Below, one piece after another: positions 11,916-26,510 of a stretch of DNA of 64,000 nucleotides; positions within the stretch are counted from its first letter, which is position 1, and the number at the start of each line of letters is the position of its first letter. The stretch lies in the NCBI GenBank assembly GCA_035236585.1, contig CP141128.1, forward strand, positions 24,395,618 through 24,459,617, given 5' to 3'. The notes beneath the pieces are model-generated. The model saw only the letters and a list, made by a program, of their open reading frames with translations, did not search any database and was not told the origin of the DNA. Source of the stretch: Warburgia ugandensis. Lineage: Eukaryota; Streptophyta; Magnoliopsida; Canellales; Canellaceae. Both the position numbers and the translations under genes were made by a program.

Positions 11916-14665
11916 TGTGATGACCCGGCTTTTCCCATGCATTTTTAAATGCAAGATCTAAATTTCCAACGGCGGGATGCATCCCTATTTGAAAACCATT
12001 TTATAAAAACCCATGCAATGCAGGGGAAAATCTTTAGTTTTAAAACTCATTTTGAAAACCCCGAGTGTCATTTGCTTTCACAACAATCAAAGTAGTTTTT
12101 GAAAAACTTCAAAAATCATAAATGTTTTTCTCCAGGTCTATCCAGTCACAACTCACAGCCCAATTGTAAATAAATACAAATTCATGTCCAAAGGGTAGAG
12201 TGTTTACTTACTTGTATGATTGTCTCATTTTGATTTACTTGCTCGTAGCACTAATATAGGCGTCTTCTACTCGTGAATGGAACTATCCTAAAAAATGTTA
12301 AGGATAGGGTGAGTATATACCATACTCAGTAGGAGTCTATCACTACTAGTTTTGCAATGCATGCTATGTTTAAAATCACATGCTCTTTAAAACATGTGCA
12401 TGTTCCAACAACCATGTTCAATACCGATATTAAAACCATTGTCGAATCGGAATATTGATGACTAAAGAATCGCATAATCCAAGTCGAAAGTATCATATAT
12501 ATATCGTAAACATAATGATATGCATAAGATGCTCAACTAAGTCCAACTCATGGATATCTGGTATGGTCGACCAACCTCATGTTATACCATATGCAATGCA
12601 AGTAAATCCTCAAACCATAGGGCCCAACGATGCCCACGACCTCGCCACCGTATGATCCCCGAGTACCTAGGAACAAAGGGTCATATGCCTCCATGGGACA
12701 TATGACACTTCGACCCAGTGCTGTGACACCAGTGGTAGCCCCCTGTACCACATGCAGTCGAAGCAGGGACATGCCCTTTTTGGGCGTGGTACCCATTCCA
12801 CCTAATAGTGGTAGAGGGTGGGAGGCCACCCCAGACCTCTCGGCATAGCGCCCACAAGTTTATTAGCCCAAATCGTATATGATCAAACAAGCAAAAACCT
12901 ATTTTTCAAAACCTGTCCTCTTTGGGTCCCTCACAACTGCCTACCCAGCGTCTTTTGGGCACTCCAACGTCTTTTGGTAACCCTCAAGGACATGCAATTT
13001 TTCAAGAACTCAATGCTCACAAATCATGCAATATATGCAATTGTTTGCAAAACATGTCTATGCATAATGTATTTATCATATGCATGCTAAATTCATTTAT
13101 ATGCTAAACAAGTCATAAAATAAGTTATGCTAAACAAGTCATATACTTATACTTAAAACATGCATTCTCAAAACGATCATGACTCTTTTAAAAAGTCTAG
13201 TAGCGATAGAGCACCTACCTCGAAGTCTCCTGGAGTCGCGTTCTTCATCACTCAACCCAACCCTGGGTCTCATTTATAAACTCTTGGATATGAATGGATA
13301 CAAGGAGTCCTTATTAATTTCCATCTATTTAGACATTAGATCGCTAGATCTGCCTTTTACGGTCCATGGTCCTTTCCTAATTCATTGTCAGGCTAGATCC
13401 TATGACGTGGATCTACTATTCCATGGTTAACTCTGTAAATTGACCTCTAATCCTAACTTTATAGTCTTATTAGGTCCGCGTGTCCCAATTCCTAGGACAC
13501 CCTTGCATCCTGGTTGAATCGCGACTACCTCACGTGCGTGCGCGCCCAAAGACCGTGCCAGGGACCGCATTTTGCACGCGCACATGCATGCTCAAGCGAC
13601 ACGCTATGATGCGCATCCTGGATGGCATCGTACGGATGCACCTTTGGTGTAGCATGGCGCGTCTCAGCTCCTAGGGCACCCCGTGCATCCTGGTCGAGCC
13701 AGGACCCGTGCCCCACATCGCGCGCGCACTCGAAGGCCGCACCAGGGACAGTGTACGTACTGTCGTATGCCCGGAACCCACCCTAGGGACCCTGTCCCAG
13801 GCGCATGTGGAGCACAGCGTCCCTGGGACGCCTTGCTCGTGCAAGGCTGGCTGGAACCGGCTTGGAACGTTTTTCGGCCAGGAAGACTAGCTGGAAAACC
13901 TACTGGAAACGCTAGATCCAGCACGGATCTAGTCTGAAAGGGGGAAGAAAAACGTAAAGGAAGGAAAAATGGCTGACCTGGGTAGCCGGAGATGGCATTC
14001 CTCCCACCTACCTGAACCCTTGGTCGCTGGAAAACTAGAAGAAGGGGGAATCCCACTGTTCCGGTGCGACTAGAGGAAGAAAAGAGGGAAAGAAGAGAGG
14101 GGAATGGGGAAATGGCAACGGACGGCCTGATTCGGGCCTGGCTATTGCTGGAAAACTCAAGGAAACTGGGTTGAGACGGGTTTCCGATTTTTTTCGAAAA
14201 CGCTAGTCCCAAAATGGTACGAAAACTCGTGATTTGGAGAGGGGGAGATAGGGCTTTTTATAGCCTTGCTATGGTAGTACTGCCAATGGCGGTGCAGCCC
14301 TTGGCGGTGGTAGATTTCAGTGGAAAAATTGGGAGAGGAGGGTTTCTAGAGAAATCTAAGGAGGAAGACGACAGGGGGTGTCGTTATCAAAACGGCCCCC
14401 TACATTTTTCGTTCTTTTTCCTTTTTTGTTTAATTTACAAAAATATCCCCAATTTTTAAACGGCTGTAACTTCTTCATACGAAGTCCATTTTCGGCGTTC
14501 TTTGAGGCGTTCAATTCCATTTTTCAAGTAGAATCTAATGGTACTAAGTTTCCTAAAAAATTCCTTCGTTTACTATTTTCAATAAAGTAAAACATCTAAC
14601 ATAGTTTATTTACCATAGAATGTCCAATTTTTGTTAAAAGTAGCGTAAATTGCTCGGTCATTACA
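11916..14665 (-). repeat. 5' LTR of A2
   Basis: A 2750 bp LTR bounded by TGTGATGACCCGG and GCTCGGTCATTACA on the plus strand. It has a single copy of the 254-bp unit and keeps the GC-rich block (about 13480-14130), with repeated motifs such as GCATCCTGG and CCAGGGACC. A 182-codon minus-strand open frame (14212-13664) starts about 45 bases downstream of the TATA box within this block. It has no recognisable domain and is proline/serine/arginine-rich, as GC-biased frames tend to be. Confidence 0.92.
14255..14262 (-). promoter_or_regulatory. LTR TATA box, A2 5' LTR (functional position)
   Basis: Minus strand GGCTATAAAAAGCCC, about 403 bp from the LTR edge at 14665. This is the copy that would drive transcription of the element. 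Confidence 0.6.
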
Positions 14666-17600
14666 TTTTTATTTATTTTAAGTCGAAAAAACAGCAAGAA
14701 TTTCCTTCATTTTAGCAAAACAGAGTTCAAAGTGATGATATATAAGTATTTTTGAAAATTCATCAATTTCTTCACGGGTGTTATGATGAAACCTTCACAT
14801 ATATGTAAAATAATAATCTTTAAACCTATGATTGGATAGAGATACATACCATAAGATCTCCCATATAGTCACAATCCATTCGAATAGTTAGGACAATCAT
14901 GCTATAGTCATCGATGTGTCAACATAAGTTTTAAGTAAAGTACGTCACTCAAAATGAAATCCTAGACATGGATGCTAGCAAAAGAAACTATACTAAATTA
15001 TATGTTGTCCCCACATCTACATCAAACCAATACCGTAAGTACCATTTTCTGGCTCAAGTTGTGCAAGAAATGATGCCTTAATGTAACATCCCAGGTTTTT
15101 CCAAACCCTTTTCTCTATTTCAAGTTGAAAAGACAACAGGAATTTCCTTCATTCTAGAGAAACAGAGTTCAAAGTGATAATATATATGTAATTTTTATAA
15201 ATCACTAAATTTTTTCAGGGAGTTATGGTGAAACCTCCACATATTTGTAAAATAAAAATCTTTTCACCTACGATTGGAGAGACATACATACCATAAGATC
15301 TCCCATATAGTCATGATCCAGTTGAATAGTTAGGATAATCATACTATAGTGATCGATGTGTTAACATAAGTCTTAGGTTAGGTACATCACTCAAAATGAA
15401 ATCCTAGACATGGATGCTAGCAAAAAAACAATACTAAAATATATGTTCTCCCCACATCTACATCAAACCAATACTGTAAGTACCATTTTCTGGCTCAAGT
15501 TGTGCAAGAAATGATGCCTTAATGTAGAATCCCAGGTTTTTCCAAACCTTTTTCTCTATTTTAAGTTGAAAAAACAACAGGAATTTCCTTCATTCTAGAT
15601 AAACAGAGTTGAAAGTGATAATATATATTTAATTTTTATAAATCATCAAATTTTTTAGGGAGTTATGATGAAGCCTCCGCATATTTGTAAAATAAAAATC
15701 TTTTCACCTATGATTGGATAGACATACATACCATAAGATCTCCCATATATTCACAATCCATTCGAATAGTTAGGACAATCATGCTATAGTCATCGATGTG
15801 TCAACATAAGTTTTAAGTTAAGTACGTCACTCAAAATGAAATCCTAGACATGGATGCTAGCAAAAGAAACTATACTAAAATATATGTTGTCCCCACATCT
15901 ACATCAAACCAATACCGTAAGTACCATTTTCTGGCTCAAGTTGTGCAAGAAATGATGCCTTAATGTAACATCTTAAGTTTTTACAAACCTTTTTCTCTAT
16001 TTTAAGTTGAAAAAACTGGAGGAATTTGCTTCATTCTAGAAAAACAGAGTTCAAAGTGATAATATATATGTAATTTTTATAAATCACCAAATTTTTTTGG
16101 GGAGTTATGATGAAACCTCCACACATTTGTAAAATAAAAATCTTTTCACCTACGATTGGATAGACATACATACCATAAGATCTCCCATATAGTCACGATC
16201 CATTTGAATAGTTAGGACAATCATACTATAGTCATCGATGTGTTAACATAAGTCTTAAGTTAGGTACATCACTCAAAATAAAATCTTAGAGATGGATGCT
16301 AGCAAAAGAAACTATACTAAAATATATGTTCTCCCCACATCTACATCAAACCAATAGCGTAAGTACCATTTTCTGGCTCAAGTTGTGCAAGAAATAATGA
16401 CATAATGTAACATCTCAAATTTTTCCAAACATTTTTATTTATGTTAAGCTGAAAAAACAGTAGGAATTTCCTTCATTCTAGAAAAACAGAGTTCAAGGTG
16501 ATAATATATATGTAATTTTTAAAATTCATCAATTTCTTTCGGGGAGTTATGATGAAGCCTCCGCATATTTGTAAAATAAAAAAATCTTTTCACCTACGAT
16601 TGGATAGACATACATACCATAAGATCTCCCATATAGTCACAATCCATTCGAATAGTTAGGACAATCATGCTATAGTCATCGATGTGTCAACATAAGTTTT
16701 AAGTTAAGTACGTCACTCAAAATGAAATCCTAAACATGGATGCTAGCAAAAGAAACTATACTAAAATATATGTTGTCCCCACATCTACATCAAAACAATA
16801 CCGTAAGTACCATTTTCTGGCTCAAGTTGTGCAAGAAATGATGCCTTAATGTAACATCTTAAGCTTTTACAATCCTTTTTCTCTATTTTAAGTTGAAAAA
16901 ACTGCAGGAATTTGCTTCATTCTAGAAAAACAGAGTACAAAGTGATAATATATATGTAATTTTTATAAATCACCAAATTTTTTCGGGGAGTTATGATGAA
17001 ACCTCCACATATTTGTAAAATAAAAATCTATTCACCTACGATTGGATAGACATACATACCATAAGATCTCCCATATAGTCACGATCCATTTGAATAGTTA
17101 GGACAATCATACTATAGTCATCGACGTGTTAACATAAGTCTTAAGTTAGGTACATCACTCAAAATGAAATCTTAGACATGAATGCTAGCAAAAGAACCTA
17201 TACTAAAATATATGTTCTCCCCACATCTACATCAAACCAATACTGTAAGTACCATTTTCTGGCTCAAGTTGTGCAAGAAATGATGCCTTAATGTAACATC
17301 CCAGGTTTTTCCAAACCTTTTTCTCTATTTTAAGTTGAAAAAACAACAGGAATTTCCTTGATTCTAGGTAAACAGAGTTGAAAGTGATAATATATTTGCA
17401 ATTTTTATAAATCATCAATTTTTTTGGGGAGTTATGATGAAACCTCCACACATTTGTAAAATAAAAATCTTTTCACATACGATTGGATAGAGATACATAC
17501 CATAAGATCTCCCATATAGTCACAATCCATTTGAATAGTTAGGACAATCATGCTATAGTCATCGATGTGTCAACATAAGTCTTAAGTTAAGTACATCACT

Positions 17601-19490
17601 CAAAATGAAATCCTAGACATGGATGCTAGCAAAAGAAACTATACTAAAATATATGTTCTCCGCACATCTACATCAAACCAATAGCGTAGTCACCGTTTTC
17701 TGGCTCAAGTTGTGCAAGAAATAATGACTTAATGTAACATCTCAAATTTTTCCAAACATTTTTATTTATTTTAAGCTGAAAAAACAGTAGGAATTTCCTT
17801 CATTCTAGAAAAACAGAGTTCAAAGTGATAATATATATGTAATTTTTAAAATTCATCAATTTCTTTCGGGGAGTTATGATGAAGCCTCCGCATATTTGTA
17901 AAATAAAAATCTTTTCACCTATGATTGGATAGACATACATACCATAAGATCTCCCATATATTCACAATCCATTCGAATAGTTAGGACAATCATGCTATAG
18001 TCATCGATGTGTCAACATAAGTTTTAAGTTAAGTACGTCACTCAAAATGAAATCCTAGACATGGATGCTAGCAAAAGAAACTATACTAAAATATATGTTG
18101 TCCCCACATCTACATCAAACCAATACCGTAAGTACCATTTTCTGGCTCAAGTTGTGCAAGAAATGATGCCTTAATGTAACATCTTAAGTTTTTACAAACC
18201 TTTTTCTCTATTTTAAGTTGAAAAAACTGGAGGAATTTGCTTCATTCTAGATAAACAGAGTTCAAAGTGATAATATATATGTAATTTTTATAAATCATCA
18301 AATTTTTTTGGGGAGCTATGATGAAACCTCCACGTATTTGTAAAATAATAATCTTTTGACATACGATTGGATAGAGATACATACCACTAGATCTCCCATA
18401 TAGTCACGATCCATTTGATTAGTTAGGACAATCATACTATAGTCATCGATGTGTTAACATAAGTCTTAAGTTAAGTACATCACTCAAAATGAAATCCTAG
18501 ACATGGATGCTAGCAAAAGAAACTATACTAAAATATATGTTCTCCCCACATCTACATCAAACCAATACCGCAAGTACCATTTTCTGGCTCAACTTGTGCA
18601 TGAAATGATGCCTTAATGTAACATCTCAAAATTTTCCAAACATTTTTATTTATTTTAAGTTGAAAAAATAGCAGGAATTTCCTTCATTCTAGAAAAACAA
18701 AGTTCAAAGTGATAATATATATGTAATTTTTAAAATTCATCAATTTCTTTCGGGGAGTTATGATGAAGCCTCCGCATATTTGTAAAATAAAAATCTTTTC
18801 ACCTATGATTGGATAGACATACATACCATAAGATCTCCCATATATTCACAATCCATTCGAATAGTTAGGACAATCATGCTATAGTCATCGATGTGTCAAC
18901 ATAAGTTTTAAGTTAAGTACGTCACTCAAAATGAAATCCTAGACATGGATGCTAGCAAAAGAAACTATACTAAAATATATGTTGTCCCCACATCTACATC
19001 AAACCAATACCGTAAGTACCATTTTCTGGCTCAAGTTGTGCAAGAAATGATGCCTTAATGTAACATCTTAAGTTTTTACAAACCTTTTTCTCTATTTTAA
19101 GTTGAAAAAACTGGAGGAATTTGCTTCATTCTAGAAAAACAGAGTTCAAAGTGATAATATATATGTAATTTTTATAAATCACCAAATTTTTTTGGGGAGT
19201 TATGATGAAACCTCCACACATTTGTAAAATAAAAATCTTTTCACCTACGATTGGATAGACATACATACCATAAGATCTCCCATATAGTCACGATCCATTT
19301 GAATAGTTAGGACAATCATACTATAGTCATCGATGTGTTAACATAAGTCTTAAGTTAGGTACATCACTCAAAATGAAATCTTAGATATGAATGCTAGCAA
19401 AAGAACCTATACTAAAATATTTGTTCTCCCCACATCTACATCAAACCAATACTGTAAGTACCATTTTCTGGCTCAAGTTGTGCAAGAAAT

Positions 19491-22139
19491 GATGCCTTAA
19501 TGTAACATACCAGGTTTTTCCAAACCTTTTTCTCTATTTTAAGTTGAAAAAACAACAGGAATTTCCTTCATTCTAGATAAACAGAGTTGAAAGTGATAAT
19601 ATATATGTAATTTTTATAAATCATCAAATTTTTTTAGGGAGTTATGATGAAGCCTCCGCATATTTGTAGAATAAAAATATTTTCACCTACGATTGGATAG
19701 AGATACATACCATAAGATCTCCCATATAGTCACAATCCATTCGAATAGTTAGGACAATCATGCTATAGTCGTCGATGTGTCAACATAAGTCTTAAGTTAA
19801 GTACATCACTCAAAATGAAATCCTAGACATGGATGCTAGCAAAAGAACCTATACTAAAATATATGTTGTCCCCACATCTACATCAAACCAATACTGTAAG
19901 TACCATTTTCTGGCTCAAGTTGTGCAAGAAATGATGCCTTAGTGTAACATCCCAGGTTTTTCCAAACCTTTTTCTCTATTTTAAGTTGAAAAAACAACAG
20001 GAATTTCCTTCATTCTAGATAAACAGAGTTGAAAGTGATAACATATATGTAATTTTTATAAATCATCAAATTTTTTAGGGAGTTATGATGAAGCCTCCGC
20101 ATATTTGTAAAATAAAAATCTTTTCACCTACGATTGGATAGAGATACATACCATAAGATCTCCCATATAGTCACAATCCATTCGAATAGTTAGGACAATC
20201 ATGCTATAGTCATCGATGTGTCAACATAAGTTTTAAGTTAAGTACGTCACTCAAAATGAAATCCTAAACATGGATGCTAGCAAAAGAAACTATACTAAAA
20301 TATATGTTGTCCCCACATCTACATCAAACCAATACCGTAAGTACCATTTTCTGGCTCAAATTGTGCAAGAAATGATGCCTTAATGTAACATCTTAAGTTT
20401 TTACAAACCTTTTTCTCTATTTTAAGTTGGAAAAACTGCAGGAATTTGCTTCATTCTAGAAAAACAGAGTTCAAAGTATTAATATATATGTAATTTTTAT
20501 AAATCACCAAATTTTTTCGGGGAGTTATGATGAAACCTCCACATATTTGTAAAATAAAAATCTTTTCACCTACGATTGGATAGACATACATACCATAAGA
20601 TCTCCCATATAGTCACGATCCATTTGAATAGTTAGGACAATCATACTATAGTCATCGATGTGTTAACATAAGTCTTAAGTTAGGTACATCACTCAAAATG
20701 AAATCTTAGACATGAATGCTAGCAAAAGAACCTATACTAAAATATATGTTCTCCCCACATCTACATCAAACCAATACTGTAAGTACCATTTTCTGGCTCA
20801 AGTTGTGCAAGAAATGATGCCTTAATGTAACATCCCAGGTTTTTCCAAACCTTTTTCTCTATTTTAAGTTGAAAAAACAACAGGAATTTCCTTCATTCTA
20901 GATAAACAGAGTTGAAAGTGATAATATATATGTAATTTTTATAAATCATCAAATTTTTTAGGGAGTTATGATGAAGCCTCCGCATATTTGTAGAATAAAA
21001 ATATTTTCACCTACGATTGGATAGAGATACATACCATAAGATCTCCCATATTGTCACAATCCATTCGAATAGTTAGGACAATCATGCTATAGTCGTCGAT
21101 GTGTCAACATAAGTCTTAAGTTAAGTACATCACTCAAAATGAAATCCTAGACATGGATGCTAGCAAAAGAACCTATACTAAAATATATGTTGTCCCCACA
21201 TCTACATCAAACCAATACTGTAAGTACCATTTTCTGGCTCAAGTTGTGCAAGAAATGATGCCTTAGTGTAACATCCCAGGTTTTTCCAAACCTTTTTCTC
21301 TATTTTAAGTTGAAAAAACAACAGGAATTTCCTTCATTCTAGATAAACAGAGTTGAAAGTGATAACATATATGTAATTTTTATAAATCATCAAATTTTTT
21401 AGGGAGTTATGATGAAGCCTCCGCATATTTGTAAAATAAAAATCTTTTCACCTACGATTGGATAGAGATACATACCATAAGATCTCCCATATAGTCACAA
21501 TCCATTCGAATAGTTAGGACAATCATGCTATAGTCATCGATGTGTCAACATAAGTTTTAAGTTAAGTACGTCACTCAAAATGAAATCCTAAACATGGATG
21601 CTAGCAAAAGAAACTATACTAAAATATATGTTGTCCCCACATCTACATCAAACCAATACCGTAAGTACCATTTTACGGCTCAAATTGTGCAAGAAATGAT
21701 GCCTTAATGTAACATCTTAAGTTTTTACAAACCTTTTTCTCTATTTTAAGTTGGAAAAACTGCAGGAATATGCTTCATTCTAGAAAAACAGAGTTCAAAG
21801 TATTAATATATATGTAATTTTTATAAATCACCAAATTTTTTCGGGGAGTTATGATGAAACCTCCACATATTTGTAAAATAAAAATCTTTTCACCTACGAT
21901 TGGATAGACATACATACCATAAGATCTCCCATATAGTCACGATCCATTTGAATAGTTAGGACAATCATACTATAGTCATCGATGTGTTAACATAAGTCTT
22001 AAGTTAGGTACATCACTCAAAATGAAATCTTAGACATGAATGCCAGCAAAAGAACCTATACTAAAATATATGTTCTCCCCACATCTACATCAAACCAATA
22101 GCGTAAGTACCATTTTCTGGCTCATGTTGTGCAAGAAAT
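19491..22139. repeat. Higher-order repeat: duplicated satellite trimer
   Basis: Units at 19491, 19933 and 20374 are repeated in the same order at 20816, 21257 and 21698, a shift of 1324-1325 bp. Shared rare variants prove it: CCTTAGTGTAACATC at 19933 and 21257, GATAACATATATG at about 20036 and 21360, CCTAAACATGG at about 20264 and 21588, and AAAGTATTAATATATATG at about 20474 and 21797. Few differences separate the two trimers, so the duplication is recent relative to unit divergence. Confidence 0.9.
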
Positions 22140-22745
22140 GATGCCTTAATGTGACATCTCAAGTTTTTCCGCACATTTTTATTTATTATAAGTTGAAAAA
22201 ACACCAGGAAATTCCTTCAATCTAGATAAACAGAGTTCAAAGTGATAATATATATGTAATTTTTATAAATCATCAAATTTTTTAGGGAGTTATGATGAAG
22301 CCTCCGCATATTTGTAGAATAAAAATATTTTCACCAACGATTGGATAGAGATACATACCATAAGATCTCCCATATAGTCACAATCCATTCGAATAGTTAG
22401 GACAATCATGCTATAGTCGTCGATGTGTCAACATAAGTCTTAAGTTAAGTACATCACTCAAAATGAAATCCTAGACATGGATGCTAGCAAAAGAAACTAT
22501 ACTAAAATATATGTTGTCCCCACATCTACATCAAACCAATACCATAAGTACCATTTTCTGGCTCAAGTTGTGCAAGAAATGATGCCTTAATGTAACATCT
22601 TATGTTTTTACAAACCTTTTTCTCTATTTTATGTTGAAAAAACAGCAGGAATTTGCTTCATTCTAGAAAAACAGAGTTCAAAGTGATAATATATATGTAA
22701 TTTTTATAAATCACCAAATTTTTTCGAGGAGTTATGATGACACCT

Positions 22746-25700
22746 CCACATATTTGTAAAATAAAAATCTTTTCACCTATGATTGGATAGACATACATAC
22801 CATAAGATCTCCCACATAGTCACGATCCATTTGAATAGTTAGGACAATCACACTATAGTCATCGATGTGTTAACATAAGTCTTAAGTTAGTTATATCACT
22901 CAAAATGAAATCTTAGCCATGAATGCTAGCAAAAGTACCTATACTAAAATATATGTTCTCCCCACATCTACATCAAACCAATACTGTAAGTACCATTTTC
23001 TGGCTCAAGTTGTGCAAGAAATGATGCCTTAATGTAGAATCCCAGGTTTTTCCAAACCTTTTTCTCTATTTTAAGTTGAAAAAACAACAGGAATTTCCTT
23101 CATTCTAGATAAACAGAGTTGAAAGTGATAATATATATTTAATTTTTATAAATCATCAAATTTTTTAGGGAGTTATGATGAAGCCTCCGCATATTTGTAA
23201 AATAAAAATCTTTTCACCTACGATTGGATAGAGATACATACCATAAGATCTCCCATATAGTCACAATCCATTCGAATAGTTAGGACAATCATGCTATAGT
23301 CGTCGATGTGTCAACATAAGTCTTAAGTTATGTACATCACTCAAAATGAAATCTTAGACATGGATGCTAGCAAAAGAAACTATACTAAAATATATGTTGT
23401 CCCCACATCTACATCAAACCAATACCATAAGTACCATTTTCTAGCTCAAGTTGTGCAAGAAATGATGCCTTAATGTAACATCTTAAGTTTTTACAAACCT
23501 TTTTCTCTATTTTAATTTGAAAAAACTGCAGGAATTTGCTTCATTCTAAAAAAACAGAGTTCAAAGTGATAATATATATGTAATTTTTATAAATCACCAA
23601 ATTTTTTCGGGGAGTTATGATGAAACCTCCACACATTTGTAAAATAAAAATCTTTTCACCTACGATTGGATAGACATACATACCATAAGATCTCCCATAT
23701 AGTCACGATCCATTTGAATAGTTAGGACAATCATACTATAGTCATCGATGTGTTAACATAAGTCTTAAGTTAGGTACATCACTCAAAATGAAATCTTAGA
23801 CATGAATGCTAGCAAAAGAACCTATACTAAAATATATGTTGTCCCCACATCTACATCAAACCAATACCGTAAGTACCATTTTCTGGCTCAAATTGTGCAA
23901 GAAATGATGCCTTAATGTAACATCTTAAGTTTTTACAAACCTTTTTCTCTATTTTAAGTTGGAAAAACTGCAGGAATTTGCTTCATTCTAGAAAAACAGA
24001 GTTCAAAGTATTAATATATATGTAATTTTTATAAATCACCAAATTTTTTCGGGGAGTTATGATGAAACCTCCACATATCTGTAAAATAATAATCCTTTCA
24101 CCTATGGTTGGATAGAGATACATACCATAAGATCTCCCATATAGTCACTATCCATTTGAATAGTTAGGACAATCATAGTATCGTCATCGATGTGTTAACA
24201 TAAGTCTTAAGTTAGGTATATTACTCAAAATGAAATCCTATACATGGATGCTAGCAAAAGAAACTATACTAAAATATATGTTCTCCCCACATCTACATCA
24301 AACCAAAAACGTAAGTACCATTTTCTGGCTCAAGTTGTGCAAGAAATGATGCCTTAATGTAACATCTCAAGTTTTTCCAAACCTTTTTATTTATTTTAAG
24401 TTGAAAAAACAGCAGGAATTTCCTTCAATCAAGAAAAACTGAGTTCAAAGTGATAATATATATGTAATTTTTATAAATCATCAAATTTTTTTGGGGTGTA
24501 ATGATGAAACCTCCACATATTTGTAAAATAATAATCTTTTAACCTACGATTGGATAGAGATACATACCTTACGATCCTCCATATTGTCAGGATCCTTTTG
24601 AATAGTTAGGACAATCATGCTATAGTCATCGATGTGTCAACATAAGTCTTAAGTTAAGTACATCACTCAAAATGAAATCCTAGACATGGATGCTAGCAAA
24701 AGAACCTATACTAAAATATATGTTGTCCCCACATCTACATCAAACCAATACTGTAAGTACCATTTTCTGGCTCAAGTTGTGCAAGAAATGATGCCTTAAT
24801 GTAACATCCCAGGTTTTTCCAAACCTTTTTCTCTATTTCAAGTTGAAAAAACAACAGGAATTTCCTTCATTCTAGGTAAACAGAGTTGAAAGTGATAATA
24901 TATATGCAATTTTTATAAATCATCAAATTTTTTGGGGAGTTATGATGAAACCTCCACAAATTTGTAAAATAAAAATCTTTTCACCTATGATTGGATAGAC
25001 ATACATACCATAAGATCTCCCATATATTCACAATCCATTCGAATAGTTAGGACAATCATGCTATAGTCATCGATGTGTCAACATAAGTTTTAAGTTAAGT
25101 ACGTCACTCAAAATGAAATCCTAAACATGGATGCTAGCAAAAGAAACTATACTAAAATATATGTTGTCCCCACATCTACATCAAACCAATACCGTAAGTA
25201 CCATTTTCTGGCTCAAATTGTGCAAGAAATGATGCCTTAATGTAACATCTTAAGTTTTTACAAACCTTTTTCTCTATTTTAAGTTGGAAAAACTGCAGGA
25301 ATTTGCTTCATTCTAAAAAAACAGAGTTCAAAGTGATAATATATATGTAATTTTTATAAATCACCAAATTTTTCGGGGAGTTATGATGAACCCACCACAT
25401 ATTTGTAAAATAAAAATCTTTTCACCTATGATTGGATAGACATACATACCATAAGATCTCCCACATAGTCACGATCCATTTGAATAGTTAGGACAATCAC
25501 ACTATAGTCATCGATGTGTTAACATAAGTCATAAGTTAGTTATATCACTCAAAATGAAATCTTAGCCATGAATGCTAGCAAAAGTACCTATACTAAAATA
25601 TATGTTCTCCCCACATCTACATCAAACCAATACTGTAAGTACCATTTTCTGGCTCAAGTTGTGCAAGAAATGATGCCTTAATGTAGAATCCCAGGTTTTT

Positions 25701-26510
25701 CCAAACCTTATTCTCTATTTTAAGTTGAAAAAACAATAGGAATTTCCTTCATTCTAGATAAACAGAGTTGAAAGTGATAATATATATTTAATTTTTATAA
25801 ATCATCAAATTTTTAGGGAGTTATGATGAAGCCTCCGCATATTTGTAAAATAAAAAAATCTTTTCACCTACGATTGGATAGAGATACATACCATAAGATC
25901 TCCCATATAGTCACAATCCATTCGAATAGTTAGGACAATCATGCTATAGTCATCGATGTGTCAACATAAGTCATAAGTTAAGTACGACACTCAAAATGAA
26001 ATCCTAGACATGGATGCTAGCATAAGAAACTATACTAAAATCTATGTTGTCCCCACATCTACATCAAACCAATACCATAAGTACCATTTTCTAGCTCAAG
26101 TTGTGCAAGAAATGATGCCTTAATGTAACATCTTAAGTTTTTACAAACCTTTTTCTCTATTTTAAGTTGAAAAAACAGCAGGAATTTGCTTCATTCTAGA
26201 AAAACAGAGTTCAAAGTGATAATATATATGTAATTTTTATAAATCACCAAATTTTTTCGGGGAGTTATGATGAAACCTCCACACATTTGTAAAATAAAAA
26301 TCTTTTCACCTACGATTGGATAGACATACATACCATAAGATCTCCCATATAGTCACGATCCATTTGAATAGTTAGGACAATCATACTATAGTCATCGATG
26401 TGTTAACATAAGTCTTAAGTTAGGTACATCACTCAAAATGAAATCTTAGACATGAATGCTAGCAAAAGAACCTATACTAAAATATATGTTGTCCCCACAT
26501 CCACATCAAA
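22746..26510. repeat. Displaced segmental duplication within the satellite (six-unit shift)
   Basis: A segment of about 1.1 kb at 22746-23860 recurs at 25396-26510, shifted by about 2650 bp (six units). Shared rare variants include CTCCCACATAGTCACGATCC with AATCACACTATAG, TCTTAGCCATGAATGC with AAAAGTACCTATAC, and ACCATAAG followed by CTAGCTCAAG. The intervening units do not all match at this shift, so this is patchy amplification and not a clean hexamer array. Confidence 0.75.

Larger units (their letters stand above)
5574..14665 (-). mobile_element. LTR retrotransposon A2, family A, complete non-autonomous copy
   Basis: A 9092 bp element on the minus strand, inserted in the satellite within CCAAACC-TTTTT-ATTTATTTT. 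Its 5-bp target duplications TTTTT lie at 5569-5573 and 14666-14670. Element order, minus strand: 5' LTR 14665-11916, primer site 11913-11901, internal region to 8416, polypurine tract, 3' LTR 8415-5574. The first 120 bp of the two LTR copies, compared by eye, differ at about 6 sites (5%), so the insertion is not recent. The internal 3.5 kb holds no readable gag-pol, which suggests mobilisation in trans by an autonomous relative. The size pattern (2.8 kb LTRs, about 3.5 kb non-coding centre) is LARD-like. Confidence 0.93.

Noticed and set aside
13664-14212. 182-codon minus-strand open frame
   Set aside because: It lies in the GC-rich LTR leader, has a Pro/Ser/Arg-biased composition and no domain, and its neighbours in A1 and A3 align only in scraps. 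Not called as a gene.
17227-17451. Small frames recurring in the satellite (for example 5156, 17227, 44145, 49296)
   Set aside because: They recur with the 441-bp unit and are interrupted in most copies. No domain, and indels shift the frame freely.
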